A stretch of 64,000 nucleotides of DNA. Origin: Cololabis saira. Taxonomy: Eukaryota > Chordata > Actinopteri > Beloniformes > Belonidae. The notes under the pieces are model-generated. The model was not told the DNA's origin, did no database searches, and saw only the letters and a list, made by a program, of their open reading frames with translations. Positions 1 to 9,755 of this stretch are shown one piece after another. A program made the position numbers and the translations under genes. The DNA is taken from NCBI RefSeq assembly GCF_033807715.1, contig NC_084590.1:6004827-6068826 (forward strand), written 5' to 3'. How positions within the stretch are numbered: position 1 is the first letter of the stretch; each line of letters begins with the position of its first letter.

Positions 1-240
1 ACACACCTGATTCTAAATAAAGGTCCTCATTAGCTTGTCATCAAGGTCTGCACAACTCTGTTGATGACACAGGTACTTGTATCACGGTGTGCTGAAGCAG
101 GGTAACATCTAAAACATGCAGGACAGGGGCCCACGAGGACCAGGATTGAGAAACACTGGATTAATGTAATAACTTAAATAAAGCACAATCAAACTAAGTT
201 TTGCTCCCGCTCTATTTTTAAATACCACACTTGTATGCTT
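1..240. other. Left flank of the tRNA array
   Basis: This stretch precedes the first recognisable array sequence, which begins near 241 with the spacer also seen at 909, 1966 and 6303. No long ORF or RNA gene is visible. The part around 120-170 resembles a generic dispersed fish repeat, but I cannot name the family. Confidence 0.5.
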
Positions 241-569
241 CTGTAATGTCAGGTTTAATCAGTGTTTCAGAGAAACCAGTTTTCCGTCTGGACTCCTCTG
301 GACACCACCCAGACAGTTGAATGACAACATGTGACTAAACTTGTGATTTTCTAGTTTTTCGTAATTGTGGTCTGAGTCTTACAGGCTGGACCTCTGGATC
401 AGGACTGACGAGTAAACAGAACATCCACAGTTTTATCTTAGAAAAACTTCATCAATTAAAGCTTTTTTAGCAGGCCAACGGCAACTGGTGTGTGGAGGAG
501 TCATTTTCATCCTATTGACCTTTGTTCAGTTGTAACAGTCATGTATGTCCATTGTACCAAATAGCTGGT

Positions 570-627
570 CTCTCCATCGGGGAATCGAACCCCAGGCACA
601 GATACTGCCCCACTATACTAACATTGT
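570..627 (-). pseudogene. tRNA-Asp relic, first unit
   Basis: The same anticodon-armless tRNA-Asp-like relic that recurs in every unit; the full description is at 1625. This copy has the GGGGCAG form of the D-arm. It survives although the first unit has lost its tRNA-Val-like part. Confidence 0.65.
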
Positions 628-797
628 CATAATTACGAATTATTTAATCTAAGAATGTGATGTCATTGATGATGTCACCAGTCTCACACCGAGTAAAATC
701 CATCTCAGTGACCAGAACAGCAGTGGAGGTGATTCCTTTCTGCTAGCCTTCAACCTGGACTCTACACTTCAAACAAACTTCATAAATGTGACTTCAG

Positions 798-870
798 CGC
801 CCAACGTGGGGCTTGAACCCACGACCCTGAGATTAAGAGTCTCATGCTCTACCGACTGAGCTAGCCGGGC
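798..870 (-). tRNA. tRNA-Lys (CTT)
   Basis: A 73-nt cloverleaf read on the minus strand, starting GCCCGGC and ending GTTGGGCG with discriminator G. The anticodon loop CTCTTAA gives anticodon CTT, closed by stem TGAGA/TCTCA. The A box (TAGCTCAGTCGG) and B box region are intact. The T-loop is TTCAAGC, one of three classes in the array, and still satisfies the T54-T55-C56-R57-A58 pattern. The CCA end is not encoded. The first run of four T on the coding strand lies about 100 nt downstream (plus-strand AAAA at 695-698). Confidence 0.95.
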
Positions 871-1363
871 TTCAGATGCTAGAAAATACGAACAATAATC
901 GAAAAGTGTCTGTAATGTCAGGTTTAATCAGTGTTTCAGAGAAACCAGTTTTCCGTCTGGACTCCTCTGGACACCACCCAGACAGTTGAATGACAACATG
1001 TGACTAAACTTGTGATTTTCTAGTTTTTCGTAATTGTAGATGCTCACAAATTGGTGTCCATTTTTTAGGAGTTGGTGCAGTTGGAAGCCAACTACCTGGT
1101 GATGATGTCACCTACTCTCATCCACTTGGCATTATGAGACAATTGGAGCGCATCTCAAGTTCAGCTTGACTACGTCAAAATCTGTGTAGACCTGGCGGTT
1201 ATCAGGATGCTATGCTCCTCAAGCTAGCCTATAGCTAGCTAGTGCAAAATGTCTCACTATCTATGTCTCTACATACCTGTCTAGATGGTTTTGTATAAGA
1301 TTAAGGGGGAATAGAAACTAAATTATTGAATGAATTGAATCATGATCAATAACCTGCTGCACA

Positions 1364-1435
1364 GTTTCTGTAGTGTAGTGGTTATTCGGTTCATCGCAAA
1401 TGCAAAGGTCTCAAAAGGTCTCTGGTCTGAGTCTA
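1364..1435 (+). pseudogene. tRNA-Val-like relic, representative copy
   Basis: It starts GTTTCTGTAGTGTAGTGG, which matches the 5' half of vertebrate tRNA-Val, including a perfect A box (TAGTGTAGTGG). The T-arm is decayed (GGTCTGAGTC where GGTTCGANTCC is expected), and the 3' acceptor strand no longer pairs. The anticodon region cannot be assigned. Copies in the same orientation start near 3874, 6770, 8120, 9187, 10261, 11323, 12394, 13460, 14543, 15617, 29109, 30192, 31254, 32334, 33407, 34480, 40863, 41925, 42991, 44062, 45128, 46211, 47284, 48358, 52220, 53287, 54349, 55420, 56486 and 57556. It runs opposite to tRNA-Lys. It could also be a chance A-box-containing spacer, but the 5' match is long. 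Confidence 0.55.
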
Positions 1436-1624
1436 ACAGGCTGGACCTCTGGATCAGGACTGACGAGTGAACAGAACATCCACAGTTTTATCTTAGAAAA
1501 ACTTCATCAATTAAAGCTTTTCTGGCAGGCCAACGGCAACTGGTGTGTGGAGGAGTCATTTTCGTCCTATTGACCTTTGTTCACTTGTATCAGTCTTGTA
1601 TGTCCATTGTACCAAATAGCTGGT

Positions 1625-1682
1625 CTCTCCATCGGGGAATCGAACCCCAGGCACAGATACTGCCCCACTATACTAACATTGT
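1625..1682 (-). pseudogene. tRNA-Asp relic without anticodon arm, representative copy
   Basis: On the minus strand this 58-nt segment has a perfect A box (TAGTATAGTGG, as in tRNA-Asp) and a perfect B box (GGTTCGATTCC), but they are only about 16-18 nt apart. The anticodon stem-loop is missing, and the acceptor 5' strand ACAATGT no longer pairs well with 3' ATGGAGA. Copies begin near 4136, 7022, 8381, 9439, 10513, 11584, 12655, 13721, 14804, 15869, 29370, 30444, 31515, 32585, 33659, 34741, 41115, 42186, 43252, 44323, 45389, 46463, 47545, 48619, 52481, 53539, 54610, 55681, 56747 and 57817. Sub-variants are CCCC/CCC in the D-loop and GGCAC/GGCCC before the T-arm. Confidence 0.7.
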
Positions 1683-1852
1683 CATAATTACGAATTATTT
1701 AATCTAAGAATGTGATGTCATTGATGATGTCACCAGTCTCACACCGAGTAAAATCCATCTCAGTGACCAGAACAGCAGTGGAGGTGATTCCTTTCTGCTA
1801 GCCTTCAACCTGGACTCTACACTTCAAACAAACTTCATAAATGTGACTTCAG

Positions 1853-1925
1853 CGCCCAACGTGGGGCTCGAACCCACGACCCTGAGATTAAGAGTCTCAT
1901 GCTCTACCGACTGAGCTAGCCGGGC
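1853..1925 (-). tRNA. tRNA-Lys (CTT)
   Basis: T-loop class TTCGAGC with G73 and the standard G1-C72 pair, the form expected for functional vertebrate tRNA-Lys(CTT). It lies 1055 bp from the previous copy. Confidence 0.95.
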
Positions 1926-2339
1926 TTCAGATGCTAGAAAATACGAACAATAATCGAAAAGTGTCTGTAATGTCAGGTTTAATCAGTGTTTCAGAGAAAC
2001 CAGTTTTCCGTCTGGACTCCTCTGGACACCACCCAGACAGTTGAATGACAACATGTGACTAAACTTGTGATTTTCTAGTTTTTCGTAATTGTAGATGCTC
2101 ACAAATTGGATATTTCGGAGGTGTCCATTTTTTAGGAGTTGGTGCAGTTGGAAGCCAACTACCTGGTGATGATGTCACCTACTCTCGTCCACTTGGCATT
2201 ATGAGACAATTGGAGCGCATCTCAAGTTCAGCTTGACTACGTCAAAATCTGTGTAGACCTGGCGGTTATCAGGATGCTATGCTCCTCAAGCTAGCCTATA
2301 GCTAGCTAGTGCAAAATGTCCCACTATCTATGTCTCTAC

Positions 2340-3774
2340 CAGGCCCCCAGTCTCACACTCAGAAGGCACGCCGATTTTTTCCAGTGGCCAGCCGCGGTAC
2401 TGCAACAAAAAATCCCATGGGGCCCAGAAAGCTTTTTTCCCATAGACCGCAATATTAAAAGAGAAGCCTCTAAAACTGTTCACAGGACACCTCCAGCTGT
2501 AATCACCGGCAATTACTAATCTTTGTATTCTATATTTTTAAGTCATGGACTTTATATCCGTCAAAAATGTTTAATAACGGCCAGAAAAGTCAAAGAAAAG
2601 TCTCTTTCTGGGCGTGACGTCACGGCTTTGTCCGTGCACTCGCAAAGCGCGGTCGTGTGTGTCTCGGGAACGAGCATGGCTAAGCCGTTCAGCGGAATAA
2701 TCACTCAGAAAAGTGGAAAACACGGCTCAAAGGTGTGTTTTTGTGGTCTCTTAATTTTTTTTCCATGACAAAAGACATTGGGTTTATAATAAAACCTCAG
2801 TAAACGAGGGGGAGCTGCTCTGATCAGTGTTGAGCAGCAGCTGAGCAGGAGACCCTCTGTCATTCATTGAGCTGGAGCTGCGCGCTATGGCACAGAGCTC
2901 AGGTGGGACGCTCAGGTCACACTCGGTCTAAACGCCCTGACCAGGGGGATCACAGACGGAGTGAAGGCAGCGGTGACCACTCTCAGAATCAGAATAAGAA
3001 CTGTTTTTATTGCCAAGAGCAGTAAAGGTCAGTTTACAGCACAAGGAACTTGTCTTGATGTAAGGTGCAAACATAAAGGTACCGGTAAAAAAATACTTTA
3101 AAGAGAAGTATAAAAATAGAATTAAGAATTAAAATAAAATACCTCCCCCCCGCATAAATACATTTTTATCGTTTTATCCTTACTCAAAAAAATAAAACTC
3201 CACAAATTAACCACATTTAAACATAATATTTGACATATTTAAACATAATACTTGACAAAACTTGTAATACAAAAAATATTTGTCTTAATGTAAGTAATAA
3301 ACTTGGGAAGTTTCATGGTGATACCTGCTATTTACATTTTTACCCTATTTTAGCCTATTAACCTGGGGTGTCCCATCTTAAATAAAAATGACTCGTTTTA
3401 TCTTTAATTAAAAAAAACACACAAATGAACCATGTATAGTCTATAACCATGACTTTGAGAACAGCATCGGTTGATTTGCCCTATAAATCCCTAATTTCAT
3501 TGTGTACATCTATCATTACCGGTCTGAAGGACTCATGAGCGCGCAGCGCTTGTCCAGAGCGCGCAGCGCTCGTTCACATTGCCCCGGGGCATGATGGGAG
3601 GCCCCAGAGCATCATGGGAGGTGACTCAACTGCGCATGCTCTATGGGCCCGTGTACCAGGAAGTAAACCAGGAAGTCAGAAATTTTTTCGGCGGATGCGC
3701 TGGGTGAGCAAACTCCATTGAAATGAATGGGCGGCCATTTTCGATCCTGTATCCAGTTATATAATACATCCATG
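2340..3774. mobile_element. Unclassified 1.4-kb insert with 8-bp target duplication
   Basis: The insert splits the array sequence exactly, and GTCTCTAC is present on both sides (2332-2339 and 3775-3782). An 8-bp duplication suits hAT-type transposons, but the ends (CAGGCC.. and ..CATCCATG) are not convincing inverted repeats. No ORF looks real. Visible parts are a CRE-type TGACGTCA at 2615-2622, a segment near 2980-3130 resembling a dispersed fish repeat, an AT-rich stretch at 3110-3460, a doubled GCGCGCAGCGCT motif near 3539-3572 and a doubled ATGGGAGG motif near 3594-3622. It may be composite. Confidence 0.6.
2615..2622. promoter_or_regulatory. CRE palindrome TGACGTCA
   Basis: A perfect CREB/ATF consensus within the 2340-3774 insert. 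No gene is seen next to it, so a function is only possible. Confidence 0.3.
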
Positions 3775-4201
3775 GTCTCTACATACCTGTCTAGATGGTT
3801 TTGTATAAGATTAAGGGGGAATAGATACTAAATGATTGAATGAATTGAATCATGATCAATAACCTGCTGAACAGTTTCTGTAGTGTAGTGGTTATTCGGT
3901 TCATCGCAAATGCAAAAGGTCTCTGGTCTGAGTCTTACAGGCTGGACCTCTGGATCAGGACTGACGAGTAAACAGAAGATCCACAGTTTTATCTTAGAAA
4001 AACTTCATCAATTAAAGCTTTTTTAGCAGGCCAACGGCAACTGGTGTGTGGAGGAGTCATTTTCATCCTATTGACCTTTGTTCACTTGTAACAGTCATGT
4101 ATGTCCATTGTACCAAATAGCTGGTCTCTCCATCGGGGAATCGAACCCCAGGCACAGATACTGCCCACTATACTAACATTGCAATAATTACAAATTATTT
4201 A
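3775..4201. repeat. tRNA array, block 2 (part of a unit)
   Basis: The unit resumes after the insert and contains the tRNA-Val-like relic (3874) and the tRNA-Asp relic (4136). It stops at the TA target of transposon copy 1. The tRNA-Lys of this unit lies beyond the transposon, at 6192. Confidence 0.9.
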
Positions 4202-4518
4202 CAGTTTTTTACGATTGAATAAACACTAAAATCTAAAGTTTTGCCCAATTATGAAAACCTTACACTCAAGGAGCAAAACTCGGCCCCAGATTTGCACCAC
4301 TGTAAGCACAATGAGTCCATTCACACTTTGTGCAAAACAATACACACGGTGATTTGAAACACTAACACAAACGTCTATGCATTAGACACAGAAGTATATC
4401 AAGATGTCACTTCCTTGCACTTCTAAAGCACTGACTGTCAAATTACCACACCTATGAGCCAGTTGATTGAACACTGCCATCAGGTATGCAAACACAAGAT
4501 TGCTTAATTGTAGACACA

Positions 4519-4543
4519 CCAATCAGGTTTAAGCACTATAAAA
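4519..4543 (+). promoter_or_regulatory. Transposase promoter, CCAAT and TATA
   Basis: CCAATCAG at 4519 and TATAAAA at 4537-4543 lie just upstream of ATG 4577, which has a good context (AAAATGG). The same arrangement recurs in the other copies. This spacing supports 4577 over the upstream ATG at 4544 as the start, although TATA-to-ATG leaves a very short leader. Confidence 0.5.
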
Positions 4544-4576
4544 ATGCAGCAGATGATTTCACCAAACTTAACCAAA

Positions 4577-5435
4577 ATGGAAGGAAGAGGAAGAGGAAGA
4601 GTGAGGATGAGAGGGGGAATCGGAGAAGGAGGAGAAGGAGGCAGAGGCCGTGCCAGAGGCCGTGCCAGAGGTAGAGGCCGAGGTAGAGGAAGAGGAAGAG
4701 GAAGACTTCAAGCAGGAAGAGGTGAAGCTGAAAGGAGAAGAAGTCCAACTTTAAGCAATGAAATTCGCGCAACTCTTGTGGACCATGTTGTGAACCATGG
4801 ATTGACGCTGAGGGAGGCTGGACTGAGAGTCCAGCCAAATCTCAGAAGATTCACCGTGGCATCTGTCATAAGGGCATTCAGACTGGAAAACAGGTAAAAA
4901 AATTACCTGTTTACAGCTTCTTACTGCATGCACCCCATATCAGCACTTTTGCGCGGCAATCACCCAGAATGGGGTCCTCCACCGCCATGCCAACATGGGT
5001 CCGTATAAAACACCTCACATCCTTACATTTTTGGACAGAGTATACAAACTCACAATCATAAATAACATGCAGATCCAATACATTGTCACCTGGGACAATG
5101 TTTCATTCCACCGCTCTGCAGTGGTTCAGAAGTGGTTTACGCAGCACCCACATTACACAGTCCTTTTCCTGCCACCATATTCTCCATTTCTTAACCCAAT
5201 TGAAGAATTTTTCTCTGCATGGCGGTGGAAGGTTTACGATCTGCACCCCCTGGCTCGGGTAGCCCTCATTCAGGCCATGGAGGAGGCCTGTGACCAGATT
5301 GAGGCCACAGCCATACAGGGGTGGATACGGCATGCACGGTGATTCTTTCCCCGCTGTCTTGCGAATGAGGATATCGCCTGTGATGTGGATGAAATTCTCT
5401 GGCCAGATCCAGCTAGGAGAAGAGACCAACAGTAG
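4577..5435 (+). pseudogene. Transposase, internally deleted, copy 1
   Basis: The 5' part (4577 to about 4893) encodes a glycine/arginine-rich tract followed by a helix-turn-helix-like stretch (..TLSNEIRATLVDHVV.. to ..VASVIRAF..). It then runs into GTAAAA at 4894, which reads as both stop and splice donor. The next 50 bp look intronic. Coding sequence resumes near 4948 inside the catalytic domain with the second Asp (IVTWDNVSFHRS) and the Glu block (LPPYSPFLNPIEEFF), with 35 residues between them. The first catalytic Asp is deleted. A C-to-T change at 5340 makes a TGA where copy 2 reads CGA; the original stop is TAG 5433-5435. It is not expected to be active. Confidence 0.85.
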
Positions 5436-6191
5436 CAATTTATGTGCCGTGTTTTCTTTTTTTTGGGGGGGAGGGTTTGTACAGGATAAAATGTTATGTT
5501 CATGAAAACTGGGAAATGCTTTTTTTTCTTCACTATTTTGGCTTGAGTATATGGAAAAAATAAATAACATTATCAACAGCATTAGTCTTGTCTCCTGTGT
5601 GGTGTCTACAGTAATGCATACAAGTGTGTTTACTGTTCACTGTGTATTGTTTTGCAAAAAGTGTGAGCAGACATTGTGTTTACAGATGTGCAAATCTGAG
5701 CGATGTTTTGCAAATTCACTGTGTGCTTCACCCATACTACTCTATGCACTTAGAAGCAGAATTAGCCGAAAGTGTTTAAGGTTTTCAACAGCAGAGTGTA
5801 ACTGGTGCAAACAGAGTTAAGTCATATGCAACGTGTGTGTTTCATATGGTAAAAAAATATGGTTTTGATAAGTTAGTGTATAGTTTTTACAAGAGTGGTT
5901 CATTTTGCAAAGGAGCTAAGGTGTTTTGCTAATCGGGTATGTGGTTGTGCTATTCGTGTGTATGGTTTTGCTAAACAAAACAAAACAATCAAAATTGTGT
6001 TTATTCAATCGTAAAAAACTGTAATCTAACCCTGGAATGTCATCAGACATGTGATGTCATTGATGATGTCACCAGTCTCACACCGAGTAAAATCCATCTC
6101 AGTGACCAGAACAGCAGTGGAGGTGATTCCTTTCTGCTAGCCTTCAACCTGGACTCTACACTTCAAACAAACTTCATAAATGTGACTTCAG

Positions 6192-6264
6192 CGCCCAACG
6201 TGGGGCTTGAACCCACGACCCTGAGATTAAGAGTCTCATACTCTACCGACTGAGCTAGCCGGGC
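6192..6264 (-). tRNA. tRNA-Lys (CTT)
   Basis: T-loop class TTCAAGC. It has a private change: the D-stem 3' strand reads GAGT instead of GAGC, giving a G10-U25 wobble. It is the first gene after transposon copy 1. Probably still foldable. Confidence 0.92.
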
Positions 6265-7265
6265 TTCAGATGCTAGAAAATACGAACAATAATCGAAAAG
6301 TGTCTGTAATGTCAGGTTTAATCAGTGTTTCAGAGAAACCAGTTTTCCGTCTGGACTCCTCTGGACACCACCCAGACAGTTGAATGACAACATGTGACTA
6401 AACTTGTGATTTTCTAGTTTTTCGTAATTGTAGATGCTCACAAATTGGATATTTCGGAGGTGTCCATTTTTTAGGAGTTGGTGCAGTTGGAAGCCAACTA
6501 CCTGGTGATGATGTCACCTACTCTCGTCCACTTGGCATTATGAGACAATTGGAGCGCATCTCAAGTTCAGCTTGACTACGTCAAAATCTGCGTAGACCTG
6601 GCGGTTATCAGGATGCTATGCTCCTCAAGCTAGCCTATAGCTAGCTAGTGCAAAATGTCCCACTATCTATGTCTCTACATACCTGTCTAGATGGTTTTGT
6701 ATAAGATTAAGGGGGAATAGATACTAAATGATTGAATGAATTGAATCATGATCAATAACCTGCTGAACAGTTTCTGTAGTGTAGTGGTTATTCGGTTCAT
6801 CGCAAATGCAAAAGGTCTCTGGTCTGAGTCTTAAAGGCTGGACCTCTGGATCAGGACTGACGAGTGAACAGAAGATCCACAGTTTTATCTTAGAAAAACT
6901 TCATCAATTAAAGCTTTTTTAGCAGGCCAACGGCAACTGGTGTGTGGAGGAGTCATTTTCATCCTATTGACCTTTGTTCACTTGTAACAGTCATGTATGT
7001 CCATTGTACCAAATAGCTGGTCTCTCCATCGGGGAATCGAACCCCAGGCACAGATACTGCCCACTATACTAACATTGTCATAATTACAAATTATTTAATC
7101 TAACCCTGGAATGTCATCAGACATGTGATGTCATTGATGATGTCACCAGTCTCACACCGAGTAAAATCCATCTCAGTGACCAGAACAGCAGTGGAGGTGA
7201 TTCCTTTCTGCTAGCCTTCAACCTGGACTCTACACTTCAAACAAACTTCATAAATGTGACTTCAG

Positions 7266-7280
7266 CGCCCAACGTGGGGC
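7266..7280 (-). pseudogene. tRNA-Lys 3'-end remnant
   Basis: Only the last 15 nt of the tRNA-Lys gene (acceptor 3' strand and part of the T-stem) remain. Sequence then switches at 7280/7281 to the inverted spacer. Confidence 0.85.
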
Positions 7281-7427
7281 CAGGTTGAAGGCTAGCAGAA
7301 AGGAATCACCTCCACTGCTGTTCTGGTCACTGAGATGGATTTTACTCGGTGTGAGACTGGTGACATCAACAATGACATCACATGTCTGATGACATTCCAG
7401 GGTTAGATTAAATAATTTGTAATTATG

Positions 7428-7484
7428 ACAATGTTAGTATAGTGGGCAGTATCTGGGCCTGGGGTTCGATTCCCCGATGGAGAG
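7428..7484 (+). pseudogene. tRNA-Asp relic in reversed orientation
   Basis: The same anticodon-armless relic as at 1625 but on the plus strand, because it lies in the inverted arm. The A and B boxes are intact, and it is the GGGCC sub-variant. Confidence 0.65.
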
Positions 7485-7553
7485 ACAAGCTATTTGGTAC
7501 AATGGACATACATGACTCTACACTTCAAACAAACTTCATAAATGTGACTTCAG

Positions 7554-7626
7554 CGCCCAACGTGGGGCTCGAACCCACGACCCTGAGATTAAGAGTCTCA
7601 TGCTCTACCGACTGAGCTAGCCGGGC
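7554..7626 (-). tRNA. tRNA-Lys (CTT)
   Basis: T-loop class TTCGAGC, standard acceptor. It is the first full gene after the inversion breakpoint. Confidence 0.95.
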
Positions 7627-8608
7627 TTCAGATGCTAGAAAATACGAACAATAATCGAAAATTGTCTGTAATGTCAGGTTTAATCAGTGTTTCAGAGAAA
7701 CCAGTTTTCTGTCTGGATTCCTCTGGACACCACCCAGACAGTTGAATGACAACATGTGACTAAACTTGTGATTTTCTAGTTTTTCGTAATTGTAGATGCT
7801 CACAAATTGGTGTCCATTTTTTAGGAGTTGGTGCAGTTGGAAGCCAACTACCTGGTGATGATGTCACCTACTCTCGTCCACTTGGCATTATGAGACAATT
7901 GGAGCGCATCTCAAGTTCAGCTTGACTACGTCAAAATCTGTGTAGACCTGGCGGTTATCAGGATGCTATGCTCCTCAAGCTAGCCTATAGCTAGCTAGTG
8001 CAAAATGTCTCACTATCTATGTCTCTACATACCTGTCTAGATGGTTTTGTATAAGATTAAGGGGGAATAGAAACTAAATTATTGAATGAATTGAATCATG
8101 ATCAATAACCTGCTGCACAGTTTCTGTAGTGTAGTGGTTATTCGGTTCATCGCAAATGCAAAGGTCGCAAAAGGTCTCTGGTCTGAGTCTAACAGGCTGG
8201 ACCTCTGGATCAGGACTGACGAGTGAACAGAACATCCACAGTTTTATCTTAGAAAAACTTCATCAATTAAAGCTTTTCTGGCAGGCCAACGGCAACTGGT
8301 GTGTGGAGGAGTCATTTTCGTCCTATTGACCTTTGTTCACTTGTATCAGTCATGTATGTCCATTGTACCAAATAGCTGGTCTCTCCATCGGGGAATCGAA
8401 CCCCAGGCACAGATACTGCCCCACTATACTAACATTGTCATAATTACGAATTATTTAATCTAAGAATGTGATGTCATTGATGATGTCACCAGTCTCACAC
8501 CGAGTAAAATCCATCTCAGTGACCAGAACAGCAGTGGAGGTGATTCCTTTCTGCTAGCCTTCAACCTGGACTCTACACTTCAAACAAACTTCATAAATGT
8601 GACTTCAG

Positions 8609-8681
8609 CGCCCAACGTGGGGCTCGAACCCACGACCCTGAGATTAAGAGTCTCATGCTCTACCGACTGAGCTAGCCGGGC
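8609..8681 (-). tRNA. tRNA-Lys (CTT)
   Basis: T-loop class TTCGAGC, standard acceptor, 1055 bp from the previous gene. The adjacent upstream spacer has a private change (AACACGAAC for AATACGAAC). Confidence 0.95.
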
Positions 8682-9682
8682 TTCAGATGCTAGAAAACAC
8701 GAACAATAATCGAAAAGTGTCTGTAATGTCAGGTTTAATCAGTGTTTCAGAGAAACCAGTTTTCCGTCTGGACTCCTCTGGACACCACCCAGACAGTTGA
8801 ATGACAACATGTGACTAAACTTGTGATTTTCTAGTTTTTCGTAATTGTAGATGCTCACAAATTGGATATTTCGGAGGTGTCCATTTTTTAGGAGTTGGTG
8901 CAGTTGGAAGCCAACTACCTGGTGATGATGTCACCTACTCTCGTCCACTTGGCATTATGAGACAATTGGAGCGCATCTCAAGTTCAGCTTGACTACGTCA
9001 AAATCTGTGTAGACCTGGCGGTTATCAGGATGCTATGCTCCTCAAGCTAGCCTATAGCTAGCTAGTGCAAAATGTCCCACTATCTATGTCTCTACATACC
9101 TGTCTAGATGGTTTTGTATAAGATTAAGGGGGAATAGATACTAAATGATTGAATGAATTGAATCATGATCAATAACCTGCCGAACAGTTTCTGTAGTGTA
9201 GTGGTTATTCGGTTCATCGCAAATGCAAAAGGTCTCTGGTCTGAGTCTTACAGGCTGGACCTCTGGATCAGGACTGACGAGTAAACAGAAGATCCACAGT
9301 TTTATCTTAGAAAAACTTCATCAATTAAAGCTTTTTTAGCAGGCCAACGGCAACTGGTGTGTGGAGGAGTCATTTTCATCCTATTGACCTTTGTTCACTT
9401 GTAACAGTCATGTATGTCCATTGTACCAAATAGCTGGTCTCTCCATCGGGGAATCGAACCCCAGGCCCAGATACTGCCCACTATACTAACATTGTCATAA
9501 TTACAAATTATTTAATCTAACCCTGGAATGTCATCAGACATGTGATGTCATTGATGATGTCACCAGTCTCACACCGAGTAAAATCCATCTCAGTGACCAG
9601 AACAGCAGTGGAGGTGATTCCTTTCTGCTAGCCTTCAACCTGGACTCTACACTTCAAACAAACTTCATAAATGTGACTTCAG

Positions 9683-9755
9683 CGCCCAACGTGGGGCTTG
9701 AACCCACGACCCTGAGATTAAGAGTCTCATGCTCTACCGACTGAGCTAGCCGGGC
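9683..9755 (-). tRNA. tRNA-Lys (CTT)
   Basis: T-loop class TTCAAGC, standard acceptor, 1074 bp from the previous gene. Confidence 0.95.

Larger units (their letters stand above)
241..2339. repeat. tRNA-Lys tandem array, block 1
   Basis: The first array units. The first unit is internally deleted: spacer near 368 jumps directly to sequence that in the next unit lies at 1424, so about 386 bp including the tRNA-Val-like relic is missing. The block contains tRNA-Lys genes at 798 and 1853, and is cut at 2339 by a foreign insert flanked by GTCTCTAC. Confidence 0.9.
4202..6021 (+). mobile_element. IS630/Tc1-mariner-type transposon, copy 1
   Basis: The ends are inverted repeats of about 25 bp beginning CAGTTTTTTACG, flanked by TA (4200-4201 and 6022-6023); empty sites elsewhere in the array read ATTATTTAATC. 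The 1820-bp element encodes an internally deleted transposase and has long terminal regions with many TTTGCAAA-like words. Copies at 15945 and 48695 occupy the same position in the unit and share the same internal deletion, so they most likely descend from a single insertion. Confidence 0.88.
6992..7514. repeat. 235-bp inverted repeat inside the array
   Basis: The spacer segment 6992-7226 recurs as its reverse complement at 7280-7514, around a 53-bp centre. The inverted arm carries a plus-strand copy of the tRNA-Asp relic. The breakpoint falls within tRNA-Lys and leaves only its 3' end. The arms differ at a few positions (for example the GGCCC variant), so the inverted arm came from another unit or has since diverged. 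Confidence 0.9.

Noticed and set aside
2316..2768. Two short ORFs at the left edge of the 2340-3774 insert
   Set aside because: One crosses the array-insert junction, neither has a recognisable domain, and the region looks like a non-coding mobile element.
4536..4838. Antisense and alternative-frame ORFs over the Arg/Gly tract
   Set aside because: Low-complexity purine-rich DNA leaves several frames open. Only the frame with RG repeats followed by a helix-turn-helix makes sense.
5551..5820. 89-residue Cys-rich ORF after the transposase (also at 27939 and 51001)
   Set aside because: It lies in the transposon's terminal region. Identical copies reflect duplication rather than selection, and no domain is recognisable.
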